This document shows, one piece after another, positions 1-9,241 of a stretch of DNA of 64,000 bases. This DNA is from Streptomyces olivaceus (lineage in GTDB: Bacteria; Actinomycetota; Actinomycetes; Streptomycetales; Streptomycetaceae): positions 1-64,000 of the forward strand of contig NZ_JOFH01000027.1 of the NCBI RefSeq assembly GCF_000721235.1. The letters run 5' to 3'. Within the stretch, counting starts at the first letter, position 1. Every line of letters starts with the position of its first letter. Position numbers and translations under genes: made by a program. The notes below the pieces were generated by a model that was given only the letters and a program-made list of their open reading frames with translations, searched no databases and was not told the DNA's origin.

Positions 1-2452
1 ACATGCGGGTGCCGGGTGGGCCGTAGGGGTCGGCGGTGAAGCGTTCGGCGGTGAGGTCGGGGCGGTTGTGGTAGCCGCGGGCGAGGACGATGCCGGCGAC
101 GTAGAGTTCGCCGGTGACGCCGGGCGGGACGGGGCGCAGGTGGTGGTCGAGGACGTAGGCGCGGGTGTTCCAGAACGGGCGGCCGATGGGCACCGGCCCG
201 GAGGGAACGGGTTCGCCGGGCTGGATGTGGAAGTCGGTGCAGTTGACGGTCGCCTCGGTCGGCCCGTAGGCGTTGATCACGGTGACGTCCGGGTGCGCGG
301 CGCGCCAGGAGGCGAGTGCTTCGCCGAGCAGGGCCTCGCCACCGGTGATGAGGGTTCCCGAGGGGGAGATCTCCTGCGGGAGGGCTTCGAGGAGGCCGAG
401 GTGGGAGGGGGTGACCTTCATGAAGGTCGGTTGTCCGGTGGTGGCGGCGTGTTCGTCGAGGTCGGTGAGGATGACGCGTCCGCCGCTGACGAGGGGGGTG
501 TAGAGGGCGGTGACGGTGAGGTCGAAGGCGACGGAGGAGTGCAGGAGGGCGGTGCCGGAGGCGTCGGGGTAGACCTCGCGGGCTCGCTCGAGGTAGGCGC
601 CGACGGAGGCGTGTTCGACGACGACGCCCTTGGGTCGGCCGGTGGATCCTGAGGTGTAGATGACGTAGACGGGATCGTGGGGATCGATACGGACCGTGTC
701 GAAGGGCCCGTCGGCTTCCAGTTCCAGCATCGCCGTGTCGTCGATGACGAGGGCGGGCGAGGCATCGGAGAGGATGTGCGCGACGCGTTCGGCGGGGTAT
801 TCGGGGTCGACGGGTACGTAGGCGGCGCCGGTCTTGGTGACGGCGAGGAGGGCGACGATCAGTTCGACGGAGCGTGGCAGTTTGACCGCGACGAACGTGC
901 CTCGGCCCACGCCTTGTGTGTGCAGCCATCCGGCGGTCCGGGCTGACCAGGCGTCCAGCTCGCCGTAGGTCAGGACCCGGTCACGGCATTCCACCGCCAC
1001 CGCGTCCGGTGTCCGCTCCGCCTGCTCGGCGATGAGCTGGGGCAAGGACGCTCCACGCACCGGGCGCGAGGCCCCCTGCCAGCCGGACAGGATCTGCTCC
1101 CGCTCGGCCTCCTCCAGCACCTCCACCTCGGACACCCGGGACTCGTCGTCGCTGTCGGCCACCCACTCCAGGACCCGTACCAACCGGTCGCAGTGAGCGG
1201 CGAGTTCGTCCGCTCCGTACAGCTCGTGATGGCCGTCCAGTTCGACGCGGATGCCGGTGCGCGAGTCGGCCGTGCCGTAAAAACTGATCTTCAGGTCGTT
1301 CACGGGGCCGGTCGAGAGCGGATGGGTCACGGCGGGTGTGGTGCCGAACAGAGGCTCGCCGGCGAAAGCCATGATGTTGACGGTCGGGCCGAGGCGGGCC
1401 TGGCCGGCGCCGGAGAGGCCCAGCTCGTGGATGAGCTCCTCGCCGCGGAAGCGCTGGTGGCGGACGACGTCGGCCAGGGACCGGGACACCTGTGCGGCCA
1501 GTTCGGTGAAGCGGATGTCCGAGGTGAGCCGCACGCGCAGGGGCAGCACGTTGACCATGGCGCTGGGTGTGGTCAGCGACGTACGCCCCGAGCGTCCTGC
1601 CAGCGGGATCGAGAACGTGAAGTCGGTGCCGCCCGTCATCCGGTGGAAGAAGGCGGCGGTGGCGGCCAGGGCCAGGGCGGGCCACTGCACCCCGAGGCGG
1701 GCGGCCGCCCCGGGGAGGCGTTCGGCAAGCGGGGTGGGCAGGGTGCGGACGTGGCGGCGCAGGCTGTGTGTGCTGCCGGACGCGCGGCCGGCGAGGGAGA
1801 CCGGCTCGGGCAGGTCGGTGAAGACCTCACGCCAGTGGGCGCGGTCCCTGGTGTGCCGTCGTGAACCGGCGTAGGCCGCCTCGTCGGCGACGACCCGGTC
1901 CAGGGTCGCGAAGCCGGTGGGCGAGGGTTCCTCCCCGGCGAGGAGGGCGGAGTAGAGCGCCGCGACGCGGGTGGCGTACACGGACTGGCCGAAACCGTCG
2001 AGGACGGCATGGTGGTAGCCGTGGAAGTACCAGTGCAGGTCGTCGGCGAGGGTGAGGAGGGCCTGTTCGCTGACAGGGCCGCGAGTCAGGTCGAAGGGCC
2101 TGGCCATGCGCGCGTTCATCCACCGGTGGGCGGCTGCCTCCGGGTCGGAGGCAGCACGCAGGTCGACGAACCGCAGGGGGTGCGGCTCGGCCGGCTCGAC
2201 GAGCTGGTGGAGGGTCACTTCCGGGCCGCTGTCCGTGTCCCGTTCCTCCTGGGCGAAGCGCGAGCGCAGCGCCTCGGTCTCCTGGACGCCCCGCCGCACC
2301 GCTTCGGCGAAGATCTCCGCGTCCACCGGCCCGGCGATCTCGTAGTAGCCACCGCAGTTGTAGAGGGGGCTGTCCGCGTGCAGGTGCTGGGCGACCCAGA
2401 TGCCGGACTGCGCGGCGGAGACGGGTCGACGGAGCAGACGGGCTTCGGACAT
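1..2452 (-). CDS. NRPS, condensation-adenylation module, 3' end beyond window
   Basis: Open from an ATG at 2452-2450 to the left edge, so the protein is cut at its C-terminal side. A GAGAGGA ribosome site precedes the start. The N-terminal ~450 residues form a condensation domain with HHAVLDG near complement position 2000; an adenylation domain follows, with YTSGSTGRPKG near 660-625 and NAYGPTE near 270. My hand-read substrate code is D-L-T-K-I-G-A-V-N, close to the Asp codes of acidic lipopeptide synthetases, so Asp or a beta-substituted Asp is the likely substrate. The gene sits 63 bp after a free acyl carrier protein gene and in one operon with acyl-activation genes. The first C domain is therefore probably the lipo-initiation domain that joins the fatty acid to the first residue. 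Further modules should lie left of the window. Confidence 0.93.
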   Translation of the reverse strand, partial: MSEARLLRRPVSAAQSGIWVAQHLHADSPLYNCGGYYEIAGPVDAEIFAEAVRRGVQETEALRSRFAQEERDTDSGPEVTLHQLVEPAEPHPLRFVDLRAASDPEAAAHRWMNARMARPFDLTRGPVSEQALLTLADDLHWYFHGYHHAVLDGFGQSVYATRVAALYSALLAGEEPSPTGFATLDRVVADEAAYAGSRRHTRDRAHWREVFTDLPEPVSLAGRASGSTHSLRRHVRTLPTPLAERLPGAAARLGVQWPALALAATAAFFHRMTGGTDFTFSIPLAGRSGRTSLTTPSAMVNVLPLRVRLTSDIRFTELAAQVSRSLADVVRHQRFRGEELIHELGLSGAGQARLGPTVNIMAFAGEPLFGTTPAVTHPLSTGPVNDLKISFYGTADSRTGIRVELDGHHELYGADELAAHCDRLVRVLEWVADSDDESRVSEVEVLEEAEREQILSGWQGASRPVRGASLPQLIAEQAERTPDAVAVECRDRVLTYGELDAWSARTAGWLHTQGVGRGTFVAVKLPRSVELIVALLAVTKTGAAYVPVDPEYPAERVAHILSDASPALVIDDTAMLELEADGPFDTVRIDPHDPVYVIYTSGSTGRPKGVVVEHASVGAYLERAREVYPDASGTALLHSSVAFDLTVTALYTPLVSGGRVILTDLDEHAATTGQPTFMKVTPSHLGLLEALPQEISPSGTLITGGEALLGEALASWRAAHPDVTVINAYGPTEATVNCTDFHIQPGEPVPSGPVPIGRPFWNTRAYVLDHHLRPVPPGVTGELYVAGIVLARGYHNRPDLTAERFTADPYGPPGTRM

Positions 2453-2515
2453 GGCGGTGCGGTCCTCTCGATTCTGCGGAAGTGCTGGACTGCGGGGGAG
2501 GGAGGGCCGTGACCG

Positions 2516-2788
2516 TCAGCCGTTGACGGCCAGTTCGTCGGCCAGGGCCTTGCTCAGCGCGTCGACCGTGGGGTTGTCCCACATGAGAGCCGGGTCCACG
2601 GAGATGTCGAAGTGGTCTTCCAGCTCGGCGATGACCGACAGGGCGTACAGCGAGTCGAGCCCGTAGTCGGAGAGCGGGACCCTGGGGTCGATCGTGTCGA
2701 CCGGGCGCTCCAGGTGGGTGGCCACGCAGTCGGTGAGCCAGCGGGCGAGGCTGCCGGCGGTGGGGGTCTCGAGGTCGGACTCGGGCAT
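2516..2788 (-). CDS. Free-standing acyl carrier protein for the lipid tail
   Basis: This 90-residue protein has the 4'-phosphopantetheine site YGLDSLYAL, with Ser about residue 46, and no other domain. The start is the ATG at 2788, preceded by GAAGGAC. It lies between the dehydrogenase-like gene and the lipo-initiating NRPS gene in a leftward operon headed by a fatty acyl-AMP ligase. The expected role is to receive the activated fatty acid, present it to the acyl-CoA-dehydrogenase-like enzymes, and hand it to the first condensation domain, as in daptomycin- and friulimicin-type systems. The carrier fold and site are seen; the acyl cargo is inferred from context. Confidence 0.9.
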   Translation of the reverse strand: MPESDLETPTAGSLARWLTDCVATHLERPVDTIDPRVPLSDYGLDSLYALSVIAELEDHFDISVDPALMWDNPTVDALSKALADELAVNG

Positions 2789-2820
2789 GAAGCTGTCCTT
2801 CTCTGGGAAGCGGGGGCGGA

Positions 2821-3720
2821 TCAGGGGCGGTCGGGAATCCGGCGTTCGACCAGGTCGAAGGTGCGGGCACCCTCGTAGCGGCGGATCAGGTCCGCGTACA
2901 GGCGCTGCTGGACGTCGCCCGAGGGCTGGGGTGAGCGCCGCGCCGGTGTGGTGAGCACCCGGCCGGGGGCTGCCCGCGCGAGCTCGGGGTCGAGGAGGGC
3001 GGCGGCGCAGGGCGCGGTGACCAGCTCGGTCAACGGCAGGGGACCGGGGGCGGGGCGGGGACCGTGTGCCGGGGCGAACAGTTCCCGCTGGGCCCCGTTC
3101 AGCAGCAGCTGGAAGATGCCGGTTTCCCCCTCTCGGACGTAGAAGCGCGACCCCATCAGGACGGACAGCCGGTCCAGGGCACCCTGGAGGACGCGCGGGA
3201 CCAGCCCGAGGACCGCCTGCTCGTGGGCGCCCTCCCGAGCGGGCAGCGCGTCCTCGCCGCGGACCGCGAGCGTGGTCAGGACGTCGCACAGCAGCAGGTC
3301 GGCGTGGACTCCCGCGAGCACCTCGCGCAGCTGGGGGATGTCGATGGCGGGCGCCCCGTAGAGCAGGCGGCCCCGCAGGTGGCGGACCGTGACGCGGAGT
3401 GCCGAGTCGAGGGCTCCGACGCAGGCGCCGACGGCCAGGGCCGCGGCCCGCGGCCCGTTGTCGGGGAGGCCCGTGCGGACGGTGCTGCCGAGGCCGGGCG
3501 AGCGGCGGTACAGGGCACGCAGCGCGTGCAGCCACGCCTCGGGGGCGGGGTGCGCACTCGCCGTGAGGGCGTCGGGGAGCAGGTCCCCGGTCTGCGGCCG
3601 GCCCGTCTCGTGCACGGCCAGGACCGCCGCGAAGCCGCGGGGGTTGGCGGTGTCGTACGGGTCGCCGAGATGCTGTTCGACGGTGTCGGCGAGATCGGTG
3701 GAGACGGTGACCGCGGTCAT
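2821..3720 (-). CDS. Acyl-CoA dehydrogenase-like protein, C-terminal domain only
   Basis: This 299-residue protein starts at an ATG overlapping the stop of the full-length dehydrogenase gene (ATGA at 3717-3720). The middle part (about residues 100-200, with LRGRLLYGAPAIDIPQLRE and SVLMGSRFYV) matches the helical C-terminal domain of acyl-CoA dehydrogenases. The N-terminal helical and beta domains seem to be missing or unrecognisable, and the length is about half that of the neighbour. It may form a hetero-oligomer with the upstream enzyme, as paired FadE proteins do, or act as a second desaturase on the carrier-bound acyl chain. Paired dehydrogenases of this kind accompany di-unsaturated acyl tails in other lipopeptide clusters. 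Catalytic competence cannot be judged by eye. Confidence 0.75.
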   Translation of the reverse strand: MTAVTVSTDLADTVEQHLGDPYDTANPRGFAAVLAVHETGRPQTGDLLPDALTASAHPAPEAWLHALRALYRRSPGLGSTVRTGLPDNGPRAAALAVGACVGALDSALRVTVRHLRGRLLYGAPAIDIPQLREVLAGVHADLLLCDVLTTLAVRGEDALPAREGAHEQAVLGLVPRVLQGALDRLSVLMGSRFYVREGETGIFQLLLNGAQRELFAPAHGPRPAPGPLPLTELVTAPCAAALLDPELARAAPGRVLTTPARRSPQPSGDVQQRLYADLIRRYEGARTFDLVERRIPDRP

Positions 3721-5438
3721 CGGGCCGCACCCTCCAGGGAGTCGAGGAGCGAGGGGACCGTGCCGGGCGCGGACAGCAGCACGTCCGTGAGGGCGTCGAA
3801 GACGTCGCGGTCGGCCGCCTCGACGGGTTCGCCGAGGTCGGTCAGGGCCTTCACCAGGCAGGCCCGCAGCCAGGTCTCGTCGACGCGGTCGGGCCGGCTC
3901 AGCCACAGGTGGACCGCGGCCGCCGCGGCGAAGCACAGTTCGTACTGCTCGGCGAGCCCGAAGGCGTGGCCGGGCACGGCACGCGGGGAGTAGCGGACGG
4001 TCGCCATCCGCTCGTGCAGCCCGTCCGTGGCCCGCCGGATCCCCTCCGCCAGGGTGGCGAGCCCGCCGCTCGCGCCTCCGGACGCCGCCAGGTCATGGAC
4101 TCGGTCCACGGCCGACGGCAGGGCGGCGACGACGGAAGCGCCGGTCCCGGAGAGCAGGCTGAGGGCCTCGGGGCGGAAGGGACGCAGCGGGGCGTGGACG
4201 TCGGTCGCCTCGGCCAGACCGGCTTCGTCCAGGCGGCCCTTGCGGTAGGCGCGGGCGAGCCGGGCGAACTGGTCGATCAGGGCGTTGCGGTTGACCAGGC
4301 TGCTGCCGTCGAAGATGCCGATGATGCGGTGGTCGCGCTCCAGTTTGGCGAAGCGTCCGTGCGGGTCGGCGTCCGTGAGCCCGTAGGGGCCGAGGGTGTG
4401 CAGGAGACGGGCGACGAGGTCGTCGACCTGGGCGGGTACGAACGCCTTGGCGACGGCGGACACGACGCTCATCTCGCCGGTGAGCGCGTGGACGGACCGT
4501 GCGGCGACCACCCCGGCGGCCTCCGCGAGCAGCAGACCGGCCACGGCCTCGCCCAACTCACGGCGTACGTGGGGGACCTGCGCGAGCGGTGTGCCGCGGT
4601 CGGTGGCCTCGGTGGCGAACCGGGCGGCCAGTTCCAGGGCGTGGTCTCCCGCGCCCAGGGACATGCCCATGCAGCCCGTGCGGGTCACGTGCAGGGCCTT
4701 GAGGATGATCTCGAGCCCCTGGCCGGGCGCCCCGATGAGAGCGTCGTCCGGCAGCATCGCGTCGTGGAAGGCGAGACCGCTGATGTCCGCCCCGCGGATT
4801 CCGTACGTGGGAACCTTCGGCAGCGGGGACAGGGCATCGGGAGCGAGCCGCTCCTTGTCGACGAGGAACAGGCTGAAGCCGCGCGGGCCGCCCTCGGGGC
4901 TGGTGCGGGCCAGCACCGTGACCAGATCTGCGCGGGTGATGTTGTTGATCAGCCACTTCTCACCGGTGAGCCGCCAGCCGCCGCCCCCGTCCACCCGCTC
5001 CGCGGTGACCTCACCGGCCAGCAGGTCGCTGCCGTGGTGCCGTTCGGTCAGCGCGCAGGAGACGACCGCGCCCTCGCGGATCCGGCTGCCGAGGCGCGCC
5101 GCTCGCCGCGGATCGCCGGCGATCCAGGTGGCGACGGCCCCGAGGTACGTCTTGCCGTGGGCCGCCGCCACCGTCAGGTCCACTCGGGAGACCGCCCGCA
5201 GCAGCCGGGTCACCACGCCGAAGTCGTCGAGGGCGCCGCCGTGTTCGGCCGGCACGTAGTAGCGCGGCAGGCCGAAGTCGTCGAGCGCGCGGCAGGCGTC
5301 GGCGGGGAACGCCTCCCGTTCGTCCAGGGCGGCGAGCCGCTCGCCGGAGAAGGGCCCGTCGGGTGCGGCCAGTTCGCCGAGGAGGCGGGTCAGTTCCGTG
5401 ACGGGGGCGGCCACCGCCGCGGCCGGCGTGACCGTCAT
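3717..5438 (-). CDS. Acyl-CoA dehydrogenase family protein (lipid tail desaturation)
   Basis: This full-length 573-residue flavoprotein has the expected dehydrogenase pattern: an N-terminal helical part, a middle beta domain (GEKWLINNITRADLVTVLAR, about residues 160-180), a C-terminal helical domain, and the segment RIIGIFDGSSLVNRNALIDQ near residue 375, where the family usually has its conserved loop. It overlaps the upstream ligase gene by 4 nt (stop 5435-5437, ATG 5438) and the downstream dehydrogenase-like gene by 4 nt, so the three are translationally coupled. It probably introduces a double bond into a carrier-bound fatty acyl chain. LipB of the friulimicin cluster is a comparable enzyme. 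It is longer than typical short-chain dehydrogenases (about 380 residues), because of a C-terminal extension. Confidence 0.87.
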   Translation of the reverse strand: MTVTPAAAVAAPVTELTRLLGELAAPDGPFSGERLAALDEREAFPADACRALDDFGLPRYYVPAEHGGALDDFGVVTRLLRAVSRVDLTVAAAHGKTYLGAVATWIAGDPRRAARLGSRIREGAVVSCALTERHHGSDLLAGEVTAERVDGGGGWRLTGEKWLINNITRADLVTVLARTSPEGGPRGFSLFLVDKERLAPDALSPLPKVPTYGIRGADISGLAFHDAMLPDDALIGAPGQGLEIILKALHVTRTGCMGMSLGAGDHALELAARFATEATDRGTPLAQVPHVRRELGEAVAGLLLAEAAGVVAARSVHALTGEMSVVSAVAKAFVPAQVDDLVARLLHTLGPYGLTDADPHGRFAKLERDHRIIGIFDGSSLVNRNALIDQFARLARAYRKGRLDEAGLAEATDVHAPLRPFRPEALSLLSGTGASVVAALPSAVDRVHDLAASGGASGGLATLAEGIRRATDGLHERMATVRYSPRAVPGHAFGLAEQYELCFAAAAAVHLWLSRPDRVDETWLRACLVKALTDLGEPVEAADRDVFDALTDVLLSAPGTVPSLLDSLEGAAR

Positions 5439-7210
5439 GCCGGGGCCTGCTCGCGGCTCGCGGCCGTCGGCTGCAGCGTGGGCTGGTAGTCCGCGTACGT
5501 CGGCTCCAGTGCGCCGGCCCGGAACAGCTCGCGCATCGCCGAACGCTGGATCTTGCCGCTGGTGGTGCGGCGCACACCGCCGGGCCGCAGCAGCAGCACG
5601 GCGCCGACCGTGGCACCGAACTCGCGGGCGACGGTGAGCCGCATGTCCGCCGCGAGCTCCCTCAGCCGCTCCTCGTCCTTGATGCCGCGGACCTCGTGCG
5701 TGACCACCAGGACGTCGTCCTCACCGGCGCCGGCGGTCCGGGGCACGGCGAAACAGGCCCCGACCAGGTTGCCCAGCTCCGGCTGCTGGACCCGCAGTTC
5801 GTGCTCGATGTCCTGCGGGTAGAGGTTGCGGCCGCGCAGGTTGAGGACGTCCTTGATGCGGCCCGTGATGTAGAGGTCGCCCTCGTACAGGGCTCCGAGG
5901 TCTCCGGTGCGCAGGTAGCCGCTGTCGCCCTCGGCGGTGGTGGCCCGGAACTCGGCCTCGTTGGTGGCCTCACGCCCCCAGTACCCGTGTCCCACGACGG
6001 GGCCGCGCAGCCACAGCTCCCCGACGGATCCCTCGGGCAGGGTGCGCAGCGTGTCAGGGTCGACGACCAGGACCTCGGCGCCGAGCGGCGGCCCGCAGCT
6101 GACCACGTCCCGGCCGGACTCTCCGGCGGCGGGACGGAACTCGTCGCGTTCGAGGGAACCGGCGTCCACGCGCACGCTGCTCGGCGCGATGCCGATCGCA
6201 CCGGAGACGAAGAGGGTCGCCTCGGCCATGCCGTAGCTGGGGGCGAGCGTCTCGGGGCGCAGCCCGTACTCGGCGAACCGCTGGTGGAAGCGGTCGAGGA
6301 CGGCGGACCTGACGGGTTCCGAGCCGTCGACGGCGTGCCGCCACCGCGAGAGGTCGAGGCCCTCGGCCTGTGTGTCGGTGACGCGCCGGCTGCACACGTC
6401 GTACGCGAAGTCCGGCGCGGCCGAGAAGGTGATGTCGAGCCGGTCGATCATGTGCAGCCACAGGTGGGGCCGCTTGAGGAAGGTGCTGGGGCTCATCAGC
6501 ACGGTGGCGGAGCCGGTCATCAGCGGCGTCGTCATCAGGCCCATCAGGCCCATGTCGTGGAAGTGGGGGATCCAGCCGCCGCCGCGCGTGGTGTCGTCCA
6601 GTCCCAGGGCGTCCGCGATGTTCTCGGCGTTGTGCAGCAGATTGCCGTGGCTGATCATCACGCCCTTGGGATCTCCGGTGGAGCCCGAGGTGTACTGGAG
6701 CACGGCGAGGGTGGAATGGCCGGTGGCCGGCATTGTCCAGTCGTCGGGATTGGGTCCGGCCTCGTCGGTGGCCAGCAGGGGGAGACCGCCGAGCCCTTCC
6801 TCGGCGCACCAGGTCTCGACGTCGGCGCGGGTCCCGGTGTCGGTCAGGATCGCCGCCGCGCCCGAGTCGTCCGCGATGCGCCGGACCCGGTGCCGCTCGT
6901 GCCGGTAGCGGCCGGGCAGCGAGGAGGGGACCGCGACGACACCGGCGTAGAGGCAGCCGAAGAAGGCGACCAGGAAGTCGAGTCCGGCGGGGTACAGCAG
7001 CAGGGCACGCTCACCGGGCCCGATCGAGGACCGGTGCAGGCGCACGGCCAGACTCCGGGCCCGTCCGTCCAGTTCGGCATAGGTCAGCCACTGCGTCCCG
7101 TCCTCCCGGAGGGGATCCGTCACAAAAGCCGCCGCCTCTTTTTCCGGCCGGTTTTCCGCATGCTTCCTCAGCATCGCGGTAACACTGGGGGCGGTGACGA
7201 TTCCCGCCAT
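5435..7210 (-). CDS. Fatty acyl-AMP ligase (lipid activation)
   Basis: This ANL-superfamily ligase has the ATP motif YTSGSTGDPKG (about residue 175), the FHDMGL motif typical of fatty acyl-AMP ligases, SYGMAEATLFVSG, and the hinge region NLYPQDIEHEL in the C-terminal subdomain. It should adenylate a fatty acid and load it on the free carrier protein encoded three genes downstream. I place the start at the ATG at 7210, about ten residues before the conserved SVTAML start of the fold; a GTG at 7267 in the same frame would add 19 residues, and neither has a strong ribosome site. It heads the leftward lipid/NRPS operon and is divergent from the glutamate mutase operon. Friulimicin LipA and daptomycin DptE play the same role. 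Confidence 0.92.
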   Translation of the reverse strand: MAGIVTAPSVTAMLRKHAENRPEKEAAAFVTDPLREDGTQWLTYAELDGRARSLAVRLHRSSIGPGERALLLYPAGLDFLVAFFGCLYAGVVAVPSSLPGRYRHERHRVRRIADDSGAAAILTDTGTRADVETWCAEEGLGGLPLLATDEAGPNPDDWTMPATGHSTLAVLQYTSGSTGDPKGVMISHGNLLHNAENIADALGLDDTTRGGGWIPHFHDMGLMGLMTTPLMTGSATVLMSPSTFLKRPHLWLHMIDRLDITFSAAPDFAYDVCSRRVTDTQAEGLDLSRWRHAVDGSEPVRSAVLDRFHQRFAEYGLRPETLAPSYGMAEATLFVSGAIGIAPSSVRVDAGSLERDEFRPAAGESGRDVVSCGPPLGAEVLVVDPDTLRTLPEGSVGELWLRGPVVGHGYWGREATNEAEFRATTAEGDSGYLRTGDLGALYEGDLYITGRIKDVLNLRGRNLYPQDIEHELRVQQPELGNLVGACFAVPRTAGAGEDDVLVVTHEVRGIKDEERLRELAADMRLTVAREFGATVGAVLLLRPGGVRRTTSGKIQRSAMRELFRAGALEPTYADYQPTLQPTAASREQAPA

Positions 7211-7553
7211 ATCCGTGGCCTGCCCTTCGTGGTTGCGAACGGGGTTTTCCGCGCGCCGAATCGGCACTGCCGTGACTTTCTACCGGCTGCCCCAGGGGCG
7301 GGGAAGGCGACTGACAGCAAACTGCACCCGCAGCCGGTGGTCCCTTCAGCAACAGGGACAAAACCCCCGTAAGGGCTGGCAGTTCGAGGGCGACGAGGCC
7401 AGTACCGGCCAGCCGATCCTCGGCTTCGACCCCGCCCGCCCCAGTAGAGTCGAGGCCGACAGCAATTCCAAAGAACCTTTCAGCCGCTGAGTGCGCCGCG
7501 TTTCAGGGTGTTCCTGCCCGGGGCTTACGGCACTCCCCGACTCCGGGATTCCA
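7211..7553. promoter_or_regulatory. Divergent promoter region between lipid and glutamate mutase operons
   Basis: This 343-bp gene-free stretch separates two divergent operons and must hold both promoters. I found no convincing sigma-70 boxes or long palindrome. The composition is a little richer in AT than the flanking coding DNA. No coding potential on either strand looks real. Confidence 0.55.
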
Positions 7554-7991
7554 ATGAATTCCATGCCTGGCACTCCTATGCCTACCGTGCTGGTCACCGG
7601 CACCTCTTCCGACGCCCACACCTGGAATCTCGTCTACCTCCAGCTCCTGTTGGAGGAATGGGGCCACGAGGTCACCAACCTCGGCCCCTGCGCACCCGAC
7701 GACCTGGTCATGGGATCGGCCGTCGAGCTCCGCCCGGACCTGATCGTCGTCAGCAGCGTCAACGGCCACGGCCACCAGGACGGCCTCCGGCTGGTCCAGG
7801 TCCTGCGCGCCCGCCCGGAACTCGCCGGCACCACCATCGTGATCGGCGGCAAGCTCGGGACCGACGGACTGCGCAACGTCGGCCAGGTGCGCCGGCTGCT
7901 CGCGGCGGGCTACGACCGGGTCTTCGACGACGGAGACGTGCACGCGTTCCGCGACATGCTGGCCCGGCCCCCCGTCCGAGCGGTGTCGTGA
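7554..7991 (+). CDS. glmS: Methylaspartate (glutamate) mutase, small B12-binding subunit
   Basis: This protein of up to 145 residues has a Rossmann-like cobalamin-binding fold: VLVTGTSSDAH near the N-terminus, LIVVSSVNGHG in the middle, and IVIGGKLG late, matching the DxHxxG...SxL...GG signature. The His of DAH would be the lower cobalt ligand. The usual Gly of DxHxxG is Asn here (DAHTWN), and the second motif reads SSVNG. Starts at 7554, 7563 or 7578 are all possible; a weak GGGA precedes the first. The stop overlaps the large subunit's GTG. With that subunit it should convert L-glutamate to (2S,3S)-3-methylaspartate, a residue of friulimicin- and malacidin-type lipopeptides. Confidence 0.88.
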   Translation: MNSMPGTPMPTVLVTGTSSDAHTWNLVYLQLLLEEWGHEVTNLGPCAPDDLVMGSAVELRPDLIVVSSVNGHGHQDGLRLVQVLRARPELAGTTIVIGGKLGTDGLRNVGQVRRLLAAGYDRVFDDGDVHAFRDMLARPPVRAVS

Positions 7992-9241
7992 CGCAGGCCC
8001 CCTTCGGCGAGTTCGTGGCCGGAGCCCGGGCCCGCGGCACGCTCGTCGTCCAGCCCCGCATGGGCTTCAGCGACCCCGGACGGATGCGCCAGGGGCTGGC
8101 CCGCACCAGGGCGGCGGACGCCGTCACGGTGGGGACGCTGACTCTGGACAGCTACACCCGGGTACGTGACCTCGATGCCGCTCGCCGGGCCCTGGCCGAG
8201 GGGGTCACGCTCAACGGCTACCCGATCTGCACCCACCCGCCCGAAACCACCCGGGGCGTGCTCGACGGCATCCACGACGCCTCGTTCCCCGTCCAGGTCA
8301 GGCACGGTTCCCCGCGGCCCGAGCACATCGTCGCGGCGCTGCTCGGCCTCGGCCTGGACGCCACGGAGGGCGGGCCGGTCTCGTACTGCCTGCCCTACAG
8401 CCGCACCCCGCTGGCCGAGGCGGTCGTCTGCTGGCGCACGGCCTGCGAGATGCTCGCCGAGCACACCGGAGACGGCAGGGTGCCGCACCTGGAGAGCTTC
8501 GGCGGCTGCATGCTCGGGCAGCTGTGCCCGCCGGCCGTGCTGGTCGCGGTGAGCGTCCTGGAGGGCCTCTTCTTTGCCCGCCACGGGCTGCGCAGCGTGT
8601 CCCTGAGCTACGCCCAGCAGACCAGTCCGCAACAGGACCTGGAAGCGGTCGCCGCCCTGCAACGGCTCGCCGGGGAACTGCTGGGGACCGTCGACTGGCA
8701 TGTGGTGCTCTACGCCTACATGGGCGTGTACCCCCTCTCGCGCGGCGGCGGGCTGAACCTCCTGGAGGCGGCCGCGCGGCTCGCGGTGACGTCCGGGGCG
8801 TCCCGGCTGATCGTGAAGACGGCCGCCGAGGCGCACCGCATCCCGACCGTCGCCGACAACGTGGAGGCACTGGAGGCGGCCGCGCGCGCCGCGGCCACCG
8901 CCACCGCACCGCCCCCCGGTCCGCCCGCCGCGGACTCCGAGGTGTACGCCGAGGCCCGCACCCTGGTCCATGCCGTGCTGGACCTGCACGACGACGTGGG
9001 CACCGCCCTGCTGACCGCGTTCCGGCGAGGCCTGCTCGACATCCCCTACTGCCTGCACCCCGACAACGCCGGGCGGGCCAGGAGCTTCATCGACCACGAC
9101 GGACGGCTCCGCTGGGGGGACACCGGCGCGCTGCCCCTCGGCGGGGCGGCCGTGTCCGCCGCGCGCAAGGTCACGTCCGCCGATCTGCTCGCGGCACTGT
9201 CCCGTGTGCGACGGGCCTACGACTCCGGAGGAACCGCATGA
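7988..9241 (+). CDS. glmE: Methylaspartate (glutamate) mutase, large catalytic subunit
   Basis: This 417-residue protein starts at a GTG overlapping the small-subunit stop (GTGA). It reads as a GlmE/MutE-type TIM barrel: VVQPRMGFSD, a NGYPICTHPPETTRG segment, VQVRHGSPRPEHIVAALLG, ESFGGCMLGQLCPP, and VKTAAEAHRIPTVADN near residue 280. It is shorter than clostridial GlmE (about 480 residues), as expected if peripheral segments have been trimmed. With the adjacent small subunit it performs the B12-radical carbon-skeleton rearrangement of glutamate to 3-methylaspartate. The stop overlaps the ATG of the permease gene, so mutase and transporter are co-translated. Its place in the cluster indicates methyl-Asp as a building block of the product. 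Confidence 0.9.
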   Translation: MTQAPFGEFVAGARARGTLVVQPRMGFSDPGRMRQGLARTRAADAVTVGTLTLDSYTRVRDLDAARRALAEGVTLNGYPICTHPPETTRGVLDGIHDASFPVQVRHGSPRPEHIVAALLGLGLDATEGGPVSYCLPYSRTPLAEAVVCWRTACEMLAEHTGDGRVPHLESFGGCMLGQLCPPAVLVAVSVLEGLFFARHGLRSVSLSYAQQTSPQQDLEAVAALQRLAGELLGTVDWHVVLYAYMGVYPLSRGGGLNLLEAAARLAVTSGASRLIVKTAAEAHRIPTVADNVEALEAAARAAATATAPPPGPPAADSEVYAEARTLVHAVLDLHDDVGTALLTAFRRGLLDIPYCLHPDNAGRARSFIDHDGRLRWGDTGALPLGGAAVSAARKVTSADLLAALSRVRRAYDSGGTA

